This document shows positions 6,442 through 16,085 of a stretch of 64,000 nucleotides of DNA, in pieces. The position numbers and the translations under genes are program-made. The notes beneath the pieces are model-generated. The model was not told where the DNA came from. It ran no database searches and saw nothing but the letters and a program-made list of their open reading frames with translations. How positions within the stretch are numbered: the first letter of the stretch is position 1; each line of letters starts with the position of its first letter. Source of the DNA: Qipengyuania aquimaris (GTDB taxonomy: Bacteria; Pseudomonadota; Alphaproteobacteria; Sphingomonadales; Sphingomonadaceae); assembly GCF_009827445.1 (NCBI RefSeq), contig NZ_WTYI01000001.1, positions 1,206,381 to 1,270,380 of the forward strand, given 5' to 3'.

Positions 6442-7116
6442 GTGCTATGCCGCCCGCACAGACCAAGGAGCCGCCCCATCGCCGATGATCCCCCCTCCCC
6501 CGAATACGTGCCGTGGCGCGGTGGCTGCGGGCCGGGTTCGATCAACACCGCCATCGAGGATGGCCGCCCCGTCTGCATCCGCCGCGTGGACCGCGCGGAC
6601 GAGGCGCTGATGCGCGCAGGGATAGAGCGGATGTCGCCCCACTCGCGCTACTTGCGGTTCTTCTCCGGCATGCGCACCCCGCCCGACTGGGTGATCGACC
6701 GCCTGCTCGACGCGGACGGGGTGATGCACCTAGCCTGGGGCGCGCTCGACCTGTCGGAAGACCCGCCGCGCTCCGCCATCGGTGCCGTCCACGCCTTTCG
6801 CGACGAGGAGGATCCGGAATGCGCGGAGTTCTCCGTCGCCATCATCGACGATTTCCACGGCCTCGGCCTCGGCAAGCTGCTGACGGCGACGATCCTGCTC
6901 GACGCGCGCGAGGAAGGGATCACGCGCTTCCATGTCGAAACGCTGAGCGAAAACCGCAGCGCGACGCAGTTCACGCGGATGCTGGGCGGCGTGGGGAGCG
7001 GGACGGTCGACGCCTCGCGCGGCTGGGTGCTGGAAATCGACGAGGCACTGGAGCGATTGCGGCAACAGGCCGACCCGCCCGGCATCGCGCACGTTTTTGC
7101 GGCCTTCGACGGCTAG
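6442..7116 (+). CDS. GNAT-family N-acetyltransferase
   Basis: The product transfers an acetyl group from acetyl-CoA to an unknown amine or protein lysine. The GNAT core is visible from about residue 45: RRVDRADEALMRAGIERMS with the family HSRYLRFF motif, AEFSVAIIDDFHGLGLGKLL (the acetyl-CoA pyrophosphate loop) and TRFHVETLSENRSATQF. The HSRYLRFF motif is also seen in the acetyltransferase domain of Pat-type protein acetylases, here without the acyl-CoA synthetase-like part. The GTG at 6442 is uncertain; a GTG at 6508 would remove a disordered start. It ends convergently with the next gene, the two stop codons sharing CTAG at 7113-7116. Confidence 0.8.
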   Translation: MLCRPHRPRSRPIADDPPSPEYVPWRGGCGPGSINTAIEDGRPVCIRRVDRADEALMRAGIERMSPHSRYLRFFSGMRTPPDWVIDRLLDADGVMHLAWGALDLSEDPPRSAIGAVHAFRDEEDPECAEFSVAIIDDFHGLGLGKLLTATILLDAREEGITRFHVETLSENRSATQFTRMLGGVGSGTVDASRGWVLEIDEALERLRQQADPPGIAHVFAAFDG

Positions 7117-7631
7117 GCCCGCTCGCTCGCCAACAGTCCGTACACCGCCACATCGCGAAGCCCTGCGTGGGTCGTCTCATGCTCGCGGAACAACGCCTCG
7201 CGCGTGAAGCCGAGCCGTTCGAGCAGGTGGATGGAGGGGGTGTTGTCCATGTCCACCTCGGCGGTGAGCTTGCGCAGGCCGCTTGCGAACAGGTGATCTA
7301 CGAGCGCCGCAGTGCATTCGCGCGCCACGCCCCCGCCCTGTCGGTCCATGCAGGTGACGTAGCCGATCTCCTCGATACCGTCCTCATGCGCAGGCACGGC
7401 GACGAAGCGCCCCGCAACGCGTCCCTCCGCATCCTCTGCGATCCAGGTGCGCCCGTTCCAGTCCGGCTCAGCCAGCCAGCCCCACAGCTCTTCTTGGGAG
7501 GTGAAGGCCGGGCGAGTCAGGTAGAGGCACTGCGCCTCATCCGCGAAGGTCGGGAATAGCGCAGCGGTGTCCTCGCGCTTCAGCGGGCGCAGGGTGAAAC
7601 GGTCGGTACGCAGGGTCTCGACGTCGCGCAT
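7113..7631 (-). CDS. RimJ/RimL-type GNAT acetyltransferase
   Basis: The 172-residue protein begins MRDVETLRTDRFTLRPLKRED, typical of ribosomal-protein and amino-sugar acetyltransferases of the RimJ/RimL group. The acetyl-CoA loop is degenerate (MDRQGGGVARECTAALVDHL), followed by the family motif AEVDMDNTPSIHLLERLGF. I prefer the ATG at 7631 because the longer frame from 7700 overlaps the LysR gene by 49 bases with non-conserved sequence. It lies 20 bases below that LysR gene on the same strand, so it may be co-transcribed. Substrate unknown. Confidence 0.8.
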   Translation of the reverse strand: MRDVETLRTDRFTLRPLKREDTAALFPTFADEAQCLYLTRPAFTSQEELWGWLAEPDWNGRTWIAEDAEGRVAGRFVAVPAHEDGIEEIGYVTCMDRQGGGVARECTAALVDHLFASGLRKLTAEVDMDNTPSIHLLERLGFTREALFREHETTHAGLRDVAVYGLLASERA

Positions 7632-7651
7632 GGACTGAGCCAGCGCGGCGA

Positions 7652-8437
7652 TCAGGCCGTCAGGAAGGCGACCAGCGCCTTGACCTTCTTGGTCCGCCAT
7701 TGCGGGGTCGGAGCGACCAGCCAGTAGGCGCGTGTGCCCGGCTCGGGCCCGTCGAGAACCTCAAGCTGGCCCGCCTCGATCGCTTCCTTGGCGAGCAATT
7801 CGGGCAGGATCGCCTTGCCCAGCCCCGCCATCGCGCCCGAAAGCGCCTGTCCGGCATTGCTGACGGTGACGTGCGCAACAGTGCCGTCCTGCAAGGGCAG
7901 GCCCCAGTCGATCCACTTGTCCGGCGCACCGGGGGCAGCCACGGTCACGCGGCGAGCCGCCGCAAGTTCGACGCCCTGCAGATCGCCCGGCCCATCGACC
8001 AGCCGGATGGCGCAGTCGAGATTGGCCTCGGTAAAATCGGCGTTTTCGTCAGCGACGAAGGTGAACTTGATGTCGGGGTTCGCTTCGGCAAATTTCGCCA
8101 GCCGCGGCGCGAGCCACTGGGCGTAGAATTCGCGCGGGCAGGCGACCGTGTAATTGTCGCTAGCCTGGCCCGCCTGCATGGCGGAGACGCTTTCCTCGAA
8201 CTTGAGGAAGCCCTCGCGCAGCGCGTCGAGCCCCGCCGAACCTTCCTGCGTCAGCTCCAGCCCCTTGCTGGTGCGCCGGAACAGGACGGTGCCGAGGTGG
8301 TCTTCGAGCGCGCGGATCTGCTGGCCCACGGCCGCAGGCGTCACCGCCAGCTCGTCCGCAGCGCGGGTAAAGCTCAGGTGACGGGCTGCGGCGTCATAGA
8401 CGCGCAATGCGTTGAGAGGCAGGTGCGTGCGCTTCAT
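7652..8437 (-). CDS. LysR-family transcriptional regulator (GcvA-like)
   Basis: The N-terminal winged helix-turn-helix is clear: LPLNALRVYDAAARHLSFTR, then AADELAVTPAAVGQQIRALE, then FRRTSKGLELTQEG. This start is close to GcvA-type regulators. The effector domain is short: the full protein is 261 residues against about 300 usual, with the periplasmic-binding-like fold apparently compressed in the middle. The ligand is unknown. It is upstream of an acetyltransferase gene on the same strand and 67 bases from thioredoxin, also on the minus strand. Confidence 0.88.
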   Translation of the reverse strand: MKRTHLPLNALRVYDAAARHLSFTRAADELAVTPAAVGQQIRALEDHLGTVLFRRTSKGLELTQEGSAGLDALREGFLKFEESVSAMQAGQASDNYTVACPREFYAQWLAPRLAKFAEANPDIKFTFVADENADFTEANLDCAIRLVDGPGDLQGVELAAARRVTVAAPGAPDKWIDWGLPLQDGTVAHVTVSNAGQALSGAMAGLGKAILPELLAKEAIEAGQLEVLDGPEPGTRAYWLVAPTPQWRTKKVKALVAFLTA

Positions 8438-8504
8438 GGTTCCACGCGTTTAGCAATGTTGCGCCGCAAAACAAGATTGCGGCAAGACTATGTCCCGAAG
8501 TGCG

Positions 8505-8825
8505 TCAGAGCGCGCCTTCGAGCCACTGCTTGAGCTGGCCCTTGGGTGCCGCGCCGCGCATCTGTGCCGCCGGCTGGCCATCCTTGAACAGGACCAGGTA
8601 AGGGATCGACTGAACGCCCATCTGTCCGGGCACGCCGGTATTTTCCATGATGTCCATCTTGGCGATGGTGACCTGGTCGGCCATTTCTTCGGAAAGTTCT
8701 TCCAGCGCCGGAGCGATCATCTTGCACGGCCCGCACCATTCGGCCCAGAAATCCACGAGAACGGGCTTGTCGCTGTCGAGGACGTCTTTCTGGAAGCCTT
8801 CGTCGGTTACGTTGATGGTGGCCAT
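8505..8825 (-). CDS. trxA: Thioredoxin 1
   Basis: The 106-residue cytoplasmic disulfide reductase has the active site WCGPCK with C31 and C34, the cis-proline motif [11 protein letters not shown] and the buried aspartate in VLVDFWAEW. Length and start ([12 protein letters not shown]) are canonical. AGGAG lies seven bases before the ATG. It follows addA after 51 bases, an order common in alphaproteobacteria, so it may be read from the addBA transcript as well as its own promoter. Confidence 0.97.
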   Translation of the reverse strand: MATINVTDEGFQKDVLDSDKPVLVDFWAEWCGPCKMIAPALEELSEEMADQVTIAKMDIMENTGVPGQMGVQSIPYLVLFKDGQPAAQMRGAAPKGQLKQWLEGAL

Positions 8826-8876
8826 GGGATATCTCCTGAATTCGTGTCTGCCGCCGATGTGGGGCGGCTTGGTCGA

Positions 8877-11800
8877 TTACTCAACGGGCGGCAAGGCAAA
8901 GCTTTCCTGCCGATCCGGAAACGCGGTCTTGTAAGGCGCGAGCGCCGCCGCGGGCAAGGCGATCAATTGCGGCGTCTGGGTATAGAGCACCGCCGCCTCT
9001 ACCGCCCTGCCCGGATAGATCGCTTCCAGCGCCGCGACATAGGCAGCCATCTGGCGCATCGTCGTTTCCGGAACCGCATCGAGCGAGGCAGGAGGGCGGC
9101 GCGCGGTCTTGAAATCGACCACGGTGACCTTCTCTGCCGTCACCAGCAGCCTGTCGGCAGTGCCCATCACGACCTGGCCCTGAACCGTTGCGGCAAGCGG
9201 TATTTCCGCAAGCGCATCGGGACCGAAGATCGACGTGAACTCGGGCGTGTCGAGAACGGCGCGCGCACGTTCGTACATTTCGCGCCGCTCCGTCTCGGCC
9301 AGCTCGGGTGTCTGGCGGGCCAGCCAGTCCAGCGCTCTCGCCTCCCTCTCGCCCTGCGGCACTTCGGGAAGACGTTCCAGCAAGGCATGGATCAGCACAC
9401 CGCGCCGTGCGGCTCCGGCGGCAATTTCCGGAGGAAGCGGCGGATCGCTGCCTTCGACTTCGCCAAGCCCGGACGGGGCAAGCGGACGCGGCGGTCGCGG
9501 CTCCGGCCCTACGGGAGCCGATGCCCAGCCCGGCAATTCCACTTCGGAAGCACGACGCGCCGACACGTCGGGGAGCCTTGCATCGCTTAGGGTGCCCCAT
9601 TCGTAGCGGGCGTCCCACAAGTCGTCCGCAAGCGCGTCATCCGGAAAAAGCGGCTTGAGCCGGGCGTACCAGCTGTCCTCGTGCGGACCGTTCTTCGCAT
9701 CGCGCGGGCCGAGCGATCCGCCGACGAACAGCGCCTCTTCCGCGCGGGTCATCGCGACATAAAGCAGCCGCCAATGCTCCTCCAGGGCGGCGGACGAAGC
9801 GACGTCCTCTGCCTCGCGCAGGGGGCCAACCTTCTCGTCCTTCTTCAGGCCCGGGACGGGAACGGCAAATTTCCGCTCGCCGCCGAGCGGAGCATCTTCC
9901 AGCTCGAGATCGCCAGATCCGTCAGGGCCGATTGCGGCGTCGGCAAGGATTACGATGGGTGCCTGCAAGCCCTTCGATCCGTGCACGGTCATCACGCGCA
10001 CCTGGTCGCCGCCCTCGCCTGCCTCGCGCTTGATCTCGCCTTCGCCAGCATCGAACCAGCGGATGAAGCCCTGAAGGCTCGCGACGTGGCTTGCGGCATA
10101 GGCGTTGGCGGCGTTGAGCAGCTCGTCGATAGGGTCGTTTGCCTCGCGCCCGAGCCGCGACACGAGCTTGCGCCGACCATCCATAGGTCCGACGAGGATC
10201 CAGTGCAGCAATTGCTGCGGCGTGTCGAAATCGGCGCGGCGCAGGATTTCGCGCAATGCGTCGAGTGCCTGGACGATCATCGGGTCCTCGCTGCGGCGCA
10301 AATGCTCCCACAGGCGCACGCCCTTGTCGCGGTAGCCGTGCTTCAGGAGATCGTCCTGCGACCAGCCGACCAGCGGTGAGACGAGCAGGCTCGCAAGGGT
10401 TAGATCGTCCAGCGGCTGAGCGGCAAAACGGATCGCCGCCATCAGGTCCTTGACTGCCAGCGGATTGCCTAGCCGCAACCGGTCGACCCCGGCCACCGGC
10501 ACACCGTGGCGATAGAGCCGCGCTACGATCAGCGACGCGAGGTCGCGCCTCTTCCTGACGAGAACCATCACATCGCCGGGACCGGCGCGGCGAGGCGCGC
10601 CATCCTTCACCAGCGGGAAGCCTTCTTCCATCCAGCGCTTCACCTGGCGGGCAATACGGTCGGCCAGCTTTCGATCATGCTTGCCGAGCCAGCTTTCGTC
10701 TTCCTCGCCCTCTTCCATCCCGCTGTCGGCGTGGACAGTGTTCCAGAGTGTCACGAGACCGGGACGATCCTGCCCGTCGTGTTGTTCCGCCTCCCGATCG
10801 AGGCCCAGTTCGGCAGAGCCAATCGCCTTGATTGCCTCGTCCACGAAATCGAGGACGTTGTCTGCGGTGCGGAAACTCTGGCCGAGGCCGTATTGGCGCA
10901 AGTAACGCGGATCGGGCGCGTCGCGTGCGTCCTGCGCGGCATCGGCGGTGCGCCGCATTTTTTCCGCATAGCGATCGCGCGCCTCGGCGAAATTGCGCGG
11001 ACTGGTACCCTGGAAGCCGAAGATCGCCTGCTTGAAGTCGCCCACGGTGAAGATCGTGCGGATCCGGTCCGAGCGCGCACCTTCACCGGAGAAGAAATCG
11101 TCCGTCAGCGCCTCGATGATTTGCCACTGGGCGCGGTTGGTATCCTGCGCCTCGTCGACGAGGATGTGGTCGAAACTACGATCGAGCTTGTAGCGGATCC
11201 AGTCGGCCACCGCGGCATCCGACAGCAGGTGTGCGGCGCGCTGGATCAAATCGTCGAAATCGACCAGTCCTTCACGCGCCTTGGCCTGTTCCCACCGCAG
11301 GGCGAAGGCGCGTCCTGCCTCCAGTTGCGGGGCGAGGGAATCCGCAAGGTTCAGCAAGGCGCGGCGTTCGGCTACGTCCCGTATTGCTTCCGCGATCAAC
11401 TCTTGCTTGCGCACGAAATCGGGATCGTTCTTCTCGGCACCTTTCATCGAGCGCGGCGCGCCGTCCCTCTTCAAAAGCGTGTCGAAGAAGCCGTCCAACG
11501 TCGACAGTCGATCTGCAGGATCGCGTTCGAGCCAAGCCGGTACGAAGTCGCGCACCTTGTCGGCCGCTTGCGCCTTCCAACCATCCATGGCCGGCAAGGT
11601 TGCCCGAAGGACTGAAACCGGGAAACTCTCGTCGCTGCACGCCTCGGTGACCCATTCGGGTCCGGCATCGGAAGGAACATCCAGGACGCGCCTTACCGCA
11701 CCGGAGAGCTCTCCCTGCCATTGCGGCTGGTACCAGAGGTCGAGGAAACCGGTGCATTTCATCAGCCAGCCGCGCACGGCGTCTGCGCCCTTGCGGCGGC

Positions 11801-12341
11801 TCATCTCGCCGATTGCGGCAACGAAGCGGGGCTCGCCCTGTTCAAGTAGTTCGCCGAGCACCTCCCTGCTCAGGAGGTCGCGCTCGCGGTCCTCCATCGG
11901 CTGGCTACCGGGAAGGATTTCCGCCTCTGCCGGAAACGCGGCAAGCAGATATTGCGCGAAGGCGTGGATCGTATCGATCCTGAGGCCGCCGCCCGGGCAA
12001 TCGAGCACCCGGGCGAAGAGCGAGCGTGCCCGTTCGCGCGTGCCCGGATCGCTCTTTGCGCCCAGATTGCCGAGTTCTTCCGCCAGCTGCGTGTCGCTCA
12101 TGCGGACCCAGCGGGCTAGCACCTCGTTGACGCGCACGGCCATTTCGGCAGCGCCCGCCTTGGTGAATGTGAGGCACAGGATCTGCGAGGGATCGGCACC
12201 CGGCTCCAGCAGCAGGCGCAGCACACGCGCGGACAGGACCTGCGTCTTGCCGGTACCCGCGCTGGCCGACAGCCAGACGCTTTCCTGCGGGGCCACCGCG
12301 TCCATCTGGTGGCCCTTGAGGGGATAGACCTTGCCGCTCAT
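8877..12341 (-). CDS. addA: ATP-dependent helicase-nuclease AddA
   Basis: AddA is the UvrD-like 3'-5' helicase and nuclease subunit of AddAB, which resects double-strand breaks for RecA loading. The 1154-residue protein has Walker A ASAGTGKT at 26-33, a Walker B region ILVDEAQDTNRAQW, the VMTVHGSKGLQAPIVILADA helicase motif V and VAMTRAEEALFVGG motif VI. The C-terminal PD-(D/E)XK nuclease is visible as GTADRLLV and VVDFKTARRPP. The ATG at 12341 overlaps the addB stop codon by four bases. The longer frame from 12389 only reads into addB. Confidence 0.96.
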   Translation of the reverse strand: MSGKVYPLKGHQMDAVAPQESVWLSASAGTGKTQVLSARVLRLLLEPGADPSQILCLTFTKAGAAEMAVRVNEVLARWVRMSDTQLAEELGNLGAKSDPGTRERARSLFARVLDCPGGGLRIDTIHAFAQYLLAAFPAEAEILPGSQPMEDRERDLLSREVLGELLEQGEPRFVAAIGEMSRRKGADAVRGWLMKCTGFLDLWYQPQWQGELSGAVRRVLDVPSDAGPEWVTEACSDESFPVSVLRATLPAMDGWKAQAADKVRDFVPAWLERDPADRLSTLDGFFDTLLKRDGAPRSMKGAEKNDPDFVRKQELIAEAIRDVAERRALLNLADSLAPQLEAGRAFALRWEQAKAREGLVDFDDLIQRAAHLLSDAAVADWIRYKLDRSFDHILVDEAQDTNRAQWQIIEALTDDFFSGEGARSDRIRTIFTVGDFKQAIFGFQGTSPRNFAEARDRYAEKMRRTADAAQDARDAPDPRYLRQYGLGQSFRTADNVLDFVDEAIKAIGSAELGLDREAEQHDGQDRPGLVTLWNTVHADSGMEEGEEDESWLGKHDRKLADRIARQVKRWMEEGFPLVKDGAPRRAGPGDVMVLVRKRRDLASLIVARLYRHGVPVAGVDRLRLGNPLAVKDLMAAIRFAAQPLDDLTLASLLVSPLVGWSQDDLLKHGYRDKGVRLWEHLRRSEDPMIVQALDALREILRRADFDTPQQLLHWILVGPMDGRRKLVSRLGREANDPIDELLNAANAYAASHVASLQGFIRWFDAGEGEIKREAGEGGDQVRVMTVHGSKGLQAPIVILADAAIGPDGSGDLELEDAPLGGERKFAVPVPGLKKDEKVGPLREAEDVASSAALEEHWRLLYVAMTRAEEALFVGGSLGPRDAKNGPHEDSWYARLKPLFPDDALADDLWDARYEWGTLSDARLPDVSARRASEVELPGWASAPVGPEPRPPRPLAPSGLGEVEGSDPPLPPEIAAGAARRGVLIHALLERLPEVPQGEREARALDWLARQTPELAETERREMYERARAVLDTPEFTSIFGPDALAEIPLAATVQGQVVMGTADRLLVTAEKVTVVDFKTARRPPASLDAVPETTMRQMAAYVAALEAIYPGRAVEAAVLYTQTPQLIALPAAALAPYKTAFPDRQESFALPPVE

Positions 12342-15300
12342 GCCGCGCCGCCTTCCGCATCTTCTTCGGCGTCCATGTGAGGCAGCCATTCCTCAAGCCG
12401 CATCAGCTGGTCGTAGGTATCGTAGGCGGGGTAATCCGGGTTGAGCCGCGCGGTGAACGGCGCATCCCCCTTGATCCAGCGGTTGATCGCATCGGTCAGG
12501 TAGGCTTCGGACTTGGGCAGGAAATCCTCCGGCTCGATCCCGCTACGCTTGCTGCCGACCTTGAGCGGCGTTTCGACATAACCGAAGCCGAATTCATTGC
12601 TGTCCGATTTGGCCTTGCCGAGCGACCAGTATTCGAAGGCGCTCGCTTCGCCCGAAATGCCTTCGAAACCGCCCCGCCCGGCCATCATGCCGAGCAATCC
12701 GAGCTGCAACGCAAAGCCCTGTTCGACCATCTTGGAAGACGGGGGCGAACCGGTCTTGTAGTCGACGATCGCCAGGCTTCCGTCGGAGAGCCGGTCGAGG
12801 CGGTCGATCTTGCCGTGAACGCGCACGCCCTCGACGTGCATATCGCCCCAGGATTCCACTGCGACGACTTCGCGATCTTCGTAGCCGGCGATCTCGCTTT
12901 CCACCCATTCGAGCGCCTTTTCGAGACGCGGTTGCCACAGACCGCGCATCAGCGGGTGGACGTTGCGGTCGTCGAACACTGCGTCCATTACCTCGGCAAT
13001 GGGCGGCTTGGGATCGGCACGATGCCAGCGCTCGAGGATTTCGTGCGCAACCGTGCCCTGCCACGCGGCAGAAGGCTCTGCATCGAGCGCGTCGAGGTCC
13101 TTCAGGCCGAGGATTTGCTGGGCGTAGAACTGGTAGGGATCGCCGCGCAGCCGGTCGAGCGCGGTGGCCGAGATCGCGACCTTGCGCTGATCTGCATCGG
13201 GCATGGGCTTGGGCCGCGGATAGACCCCGGCATCGGGAGCCCGCGACATGGCGCGCGCCAATTCGACGGCCTGCGTTTCCTCATGGCGTGGCAACTGGTC
13301 GCCAAGCAGCGCCTGGACGCGCAGGAGGAAACGGCTGGGAATAGCCGGACCGCCCTCGTCCCGTGCCGCGCGGCTGAGGACCACTTCAGGTGCACCAAGG
13401 GCGCCTGCAAGGTCGTGCGCGGACAGGCCGATCCGGAAATCGCCGCCCGGTACGCCGAGCGTCCGGAGCACCGGCGGGGCGAGCAGCGCATCGACGCTCC
13501 CGCGCGCCGGCCACACACCCTCGTTGAGGCCTGCGCAAATCACCAGATCGGCGCGGTTCATCCGCGCTTCGAGCAGGCCGAGCACCTGGACGCGCGCGTG
13601 ACCGCCATAGGGCGGGCGGACCGCCACCTGCTCCATGGCATCCGACAAAAGCGCCGCTACATCGCGGGGCGCCACCATGAAGGCTGCCTCGCGCGCGTGG
13701 AGGCGAAATTCCTCCACGAAGGCCGACAGGCTGCGCCCGTCCTCTCGTGCCCACAAACGCTCGCCGCACAATCTTTCGGCGCTATCCGCCAGCGTGTCGA
13801 TCAGCTCCGCAAGCAAGCAAGAAGCGTCATGGTCCCGCTCCACCAGAGGAGACAGAGCCGCCTCTGCCTGCGACCAGAATTCACCGACATTCTTGTGCGT
13901 TTCTGAAAGCTTGGCGACGATTTCGCTCACCGGTTCGAGGCCAGACTCCAGCCTCGGCCCGCGCAGTTCGCGCTCCACCCGACGCAGTTGGCGCAGCCAG
14001 ACACCGCGCTCCATCTCGCCCTTGGCCAGCGGATGACCCAGCAGCGCCATCAGCGAAACCGACATGGCATTTTCAGCCATGACCTCCGCTGCCAGCAGGA
14101 AAGCGCGCCCCGCTGCCGTCTGGGATAGCGGGCGACCGGCGGAATCGTCGGCGACAATGTTCCAGCGTGCGAGATGGTGGACCACTCGCCGCGCCAGCGC
14201 CCGGTCGGGCGTCACGACGGCGACACGCTTTTCGGGTTCTTCCACGGCCTCGCGGACCAGCAATGCGACGGCCTGCGCCTCTTCTTCAGGATTGGCCGCC
14301 TGCATGACGCGAACCCCGGACAGGCGGCGCTTCTCGGAAGGTAGCGCCGCCCACACCTTGCTTCCCTCCGGAGGAAGGAAAAGCGCGCCGATGGCATGGC
14401 TGCGCTCCGGCGGAGCGGCGGTCATGCCCTTGCGGTGCCACGGCTGAACTTCCTCGCGCCGCACACCCATGCGGTTGAGCAGCAGCTTGAGGTGATACTG
14501 CGGGTGCGTAACCGCATCGTCCTTCGCGAACACGGTGTCGCCGGGCGACGGACGGTTGCCCGCCCTTCCCAGCTCGTCCCAGACCGCGGCATCCATGGTC
14601 AGGTCGAAATCGGGCAGGATTACCGCGCTCTGCGGCAGTTCGCTCACCACCCGCAGCAGCCTTGCAAGTGCAGGCGCTGCACTGGTGACGCCCGCAGCGA
14701 CGATCGGCGCTGCCGGGGGATCTGCTTTCCAACCCTTCGCGGCGTGATCGAACAGGCGATTGCGCCTCGCTGCAGCGTCGAGCGAAGTATTTGCGTCGAG
14801 CCACGCCAGCCAGCGCGTCTGGACCCGTGCAAACAGACGCAGCGCTTTCTGCCAGTGCTCGGACAGGCTCGGATGGATCTCCAGCACTTTCTCGTCGAGC
14901 AATTGCTCCGGCCCCACATCCTCCACCAGCAGGCGGTCCATGGTGGCGCCGGTTTCCCGCGCAAGGCGCAGCAAGGTCGCACCCTTGGGCGCATCGTCGC
15001 CCATTTCTTCTGCAATGAGGCTCGCCAGCGCGAACATCCGGCGCTGCGGGTCAACGGCAGGCCTTATGTCGGCTGAGCGCAGCGGATCGAGCAGTGGCCC
15101 CAGGGCCTCGTCGAGATCGAGATCACCGACCACCACCATGCGCGGCATCAGGAGGCCCGGCCGCCCAAGCTCGCCCGCATGGCGAATGAAGGCTTCGGAT
15201 ACGGTGCGCCGGGCACGGCTGCTGGGCAAAAGCAGCGTCAGCCGGGCAAGGCCAAGCTCATCGTCTGAATATCGTGGGACCAACCCTGCCACCAGGGCGT

Positions 15301-15370
15301 CGGCAAAACCGCGGTGTGCGGCAATCGAGTAGACCTTCGGCTCTGGTGCGACCCTGCCTTCGTCAGCCAC
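12338..15370 (-). CDS. addB: Double-strand break repair protein AddB
   Basis: AddB is the partner of AddA. The 1010-residue protein has the alphaproteobacterial AddB layout: an N-terminal inactivated helicase fold (VYSIAAHRGFADALVAGLVP, LTLLLPSSRARRTV) and a C-terminal nuclease domain with GKIDRLDRLSDGSLAIVDYKTG, the D and DYK of the PD-(D/E)XK active site. I see no intact Walker A, as usual for the alphaproteobacterial form. It overlaps murU by eight bases upstream and addA by four downstream. Confidence 0.94.
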   Translation of the reverse strand: MADEGRVAPEPKVYSIAAHRGFADALVAGLVPRYSDDELGLARLTLLLPSSRARRTVSEAFIRHAGELGRPGLLMPRMVVVGDLDLDEALGPLLDPLRSADIRPAVDPQRRMFALASLIAEEMGDDAPKGATLLRLARETGATMDRLLVEDVGPEQLLDEKVLEIHPSLSEHWQKALRLFARVQTRWLAWLDANTSLDAAARRNRLFDHAAKGWKADPPAAPIVAAGVTSAAPALARLLRVVSELPQSAVILPDFDLTMDAAVWDELGRAGNRPSPGDTVFAKDDAVTHPQYHLKLLLNRMGVRREEVQPWHRKGMTAAPPERSHAIGALFLPPEGSKVWAALPSEKRRLSGVRVMQAANPEEEAQAVALLVREAVEEPEKRVAVVTPDRALARRVVHHLARWNIVADDSAGRPLSQTAAGRAFLLAAEVMAENAMSVSLMALLGHPLAKGEMERGVWLRQLRRVERELRGPRLESGLEPVSEIVAKLSETHKNVGEFWSQAEAALSPLVERDHDASCLLAELIDTLADSAERLCGERLWAREDGRSLSAFVEEFRLHAREAAFMVAPRDVAALLSDAMEQVAVRPPYGGHARVQVLGLLEARMNRADLVICAGLNEGVWPARGSVDALLAPPVLRTLGVPGGDFRIGLSAHDLAGALGAPEVVLSRAARDEGGPAIPSRFLLRVQALLGDQLPRHEETQAVELARAMSRAPDAGVYPRPKPMPDADQRKVAISATALDRLRGDPYQFYAQQILGLKDLDALDAEPSAAWQGTVAHEILERWHRADPKPPIAEVMDAVFDDRNVHPLMRGLWQPRLEKALEWVESEIAGYEDREVVAVESWGDMHVEGVRVHGKIDRLDRLSDGSLAIVDYKTGSPPSSKMVEQGFALQLGLLGMMAGRGGFEGISGEASAFEYWSLGKAKSDSNEFGFGYVETPLKVGSKRSGIEPEDFLPKSEAYLTDAINRWIKGDAPFTARLNPDYPAYDTYDQLMRLEEWLPHMDAEEDAEGGAA

Positions 15371-16085
15371 CCGTCAGTGCCTCTTCGGTAGGCCTGATGT
15401 GGTGCGGTGTGCCGACTTCGTACCATTGGCCAGTAAAGGCGACACCGTAGAGCCGGTCTTCGGCAATCGCGCGATCCCACAGGATATTGGTCGAGAACTT
15501 GCCTTCGGGCGCGTCGCGCAGCAGTCGGTGCGACACGAGCTGGATGCCCGTGTAGATAAATGGTGCGATCCGGTCGGGTCGCTTTCGCGCCAGGCGGCCC
15601 GCGCCGTCCATGTAGAAATCGCCCGTACCGTCGAAATTATGGGCCCGCGCATGGGTCACGACGAGGAGAAGTGCGTCCATCTTCTCCGGGTTCCATGCCT
15701 GCGAAAGGTCGAGAAAGGCGTTGCGGGGTCCGTCCAGCCAGATGCTGTCGGCGTTGCAGGCGAAGAACGGGTCAGGCAGCAGGCCTGCCGCGTTCGCCTT
15801 GATCATGCCGCCGCCTGTTTCAAGCAGTTCGGCGCGTTCGTCGGAAAAGGTCACGGCGGGCGCCTTGCGTCCTCCGATGTGCGCTTCGATGGATTCGGCG
15901 AGGTAGTGGACGTTCACGATCGCCTTCTCGATCCCCGCATCCTCGACCCGGTCCAGCGCCCGATCGATCAGCGGCTTGCCCGCAACGCGAACCATCGGCT
16001 TGGGCGTGGAAGCCGTGAGCGGTCGCATCCGTTTGCCGAGGCCGGCAGCCATCAGCATCGCGGTGTCGGAAACAAGGCCGCTCAT
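15363..16085 (-). CDS. murU: Nucleotidyltransferase, MurNAc-alpha-1-phosphate uridylyltransferase-like
   Basis: The 240-residue protein has the sugar-nucleotide pyrophosphorylase signature MLMAAGLGKRMRPLT at residues 9-23, then TPKPMVRVAGKPLID and the metal aspartate in FFACNADSIW. It pairs with the sugar kinase gene immediately upstream, overlapping it by four bases. In the MurU/AmgK route this enzyme makes UDP-MurNAc from MurNAc-1-phosphate during peptidoglycan recycling, bypassing fosfomycin-sensitive MurA. Mannose-1-phosphate guanylyltransferase is the common alternative label; the neighbour favours MurU. Confidence 0.82.
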   Translation of the reverse strand: MSGLVSDTAMLMAAGLGKRMRPLTASTPKPMVRVAGKPLIDRALDRVEDAGIEKAIVNVHYLAESIEAHIGGRKAPAVTFSDERAELLETGGGMIKANAAGLLPDPFFACNADSIWLDGPRNAFLDLSQAWNPEKMDALLLVVTHARAHNFDGTGDFYMDGAGRLARKRPDRIAPFIYTGIQLVSHRLLRDAPEGKFSTNILWDRAIAEDRLYGVAFTGQWYEVGTPHHIRPTEEALTGG

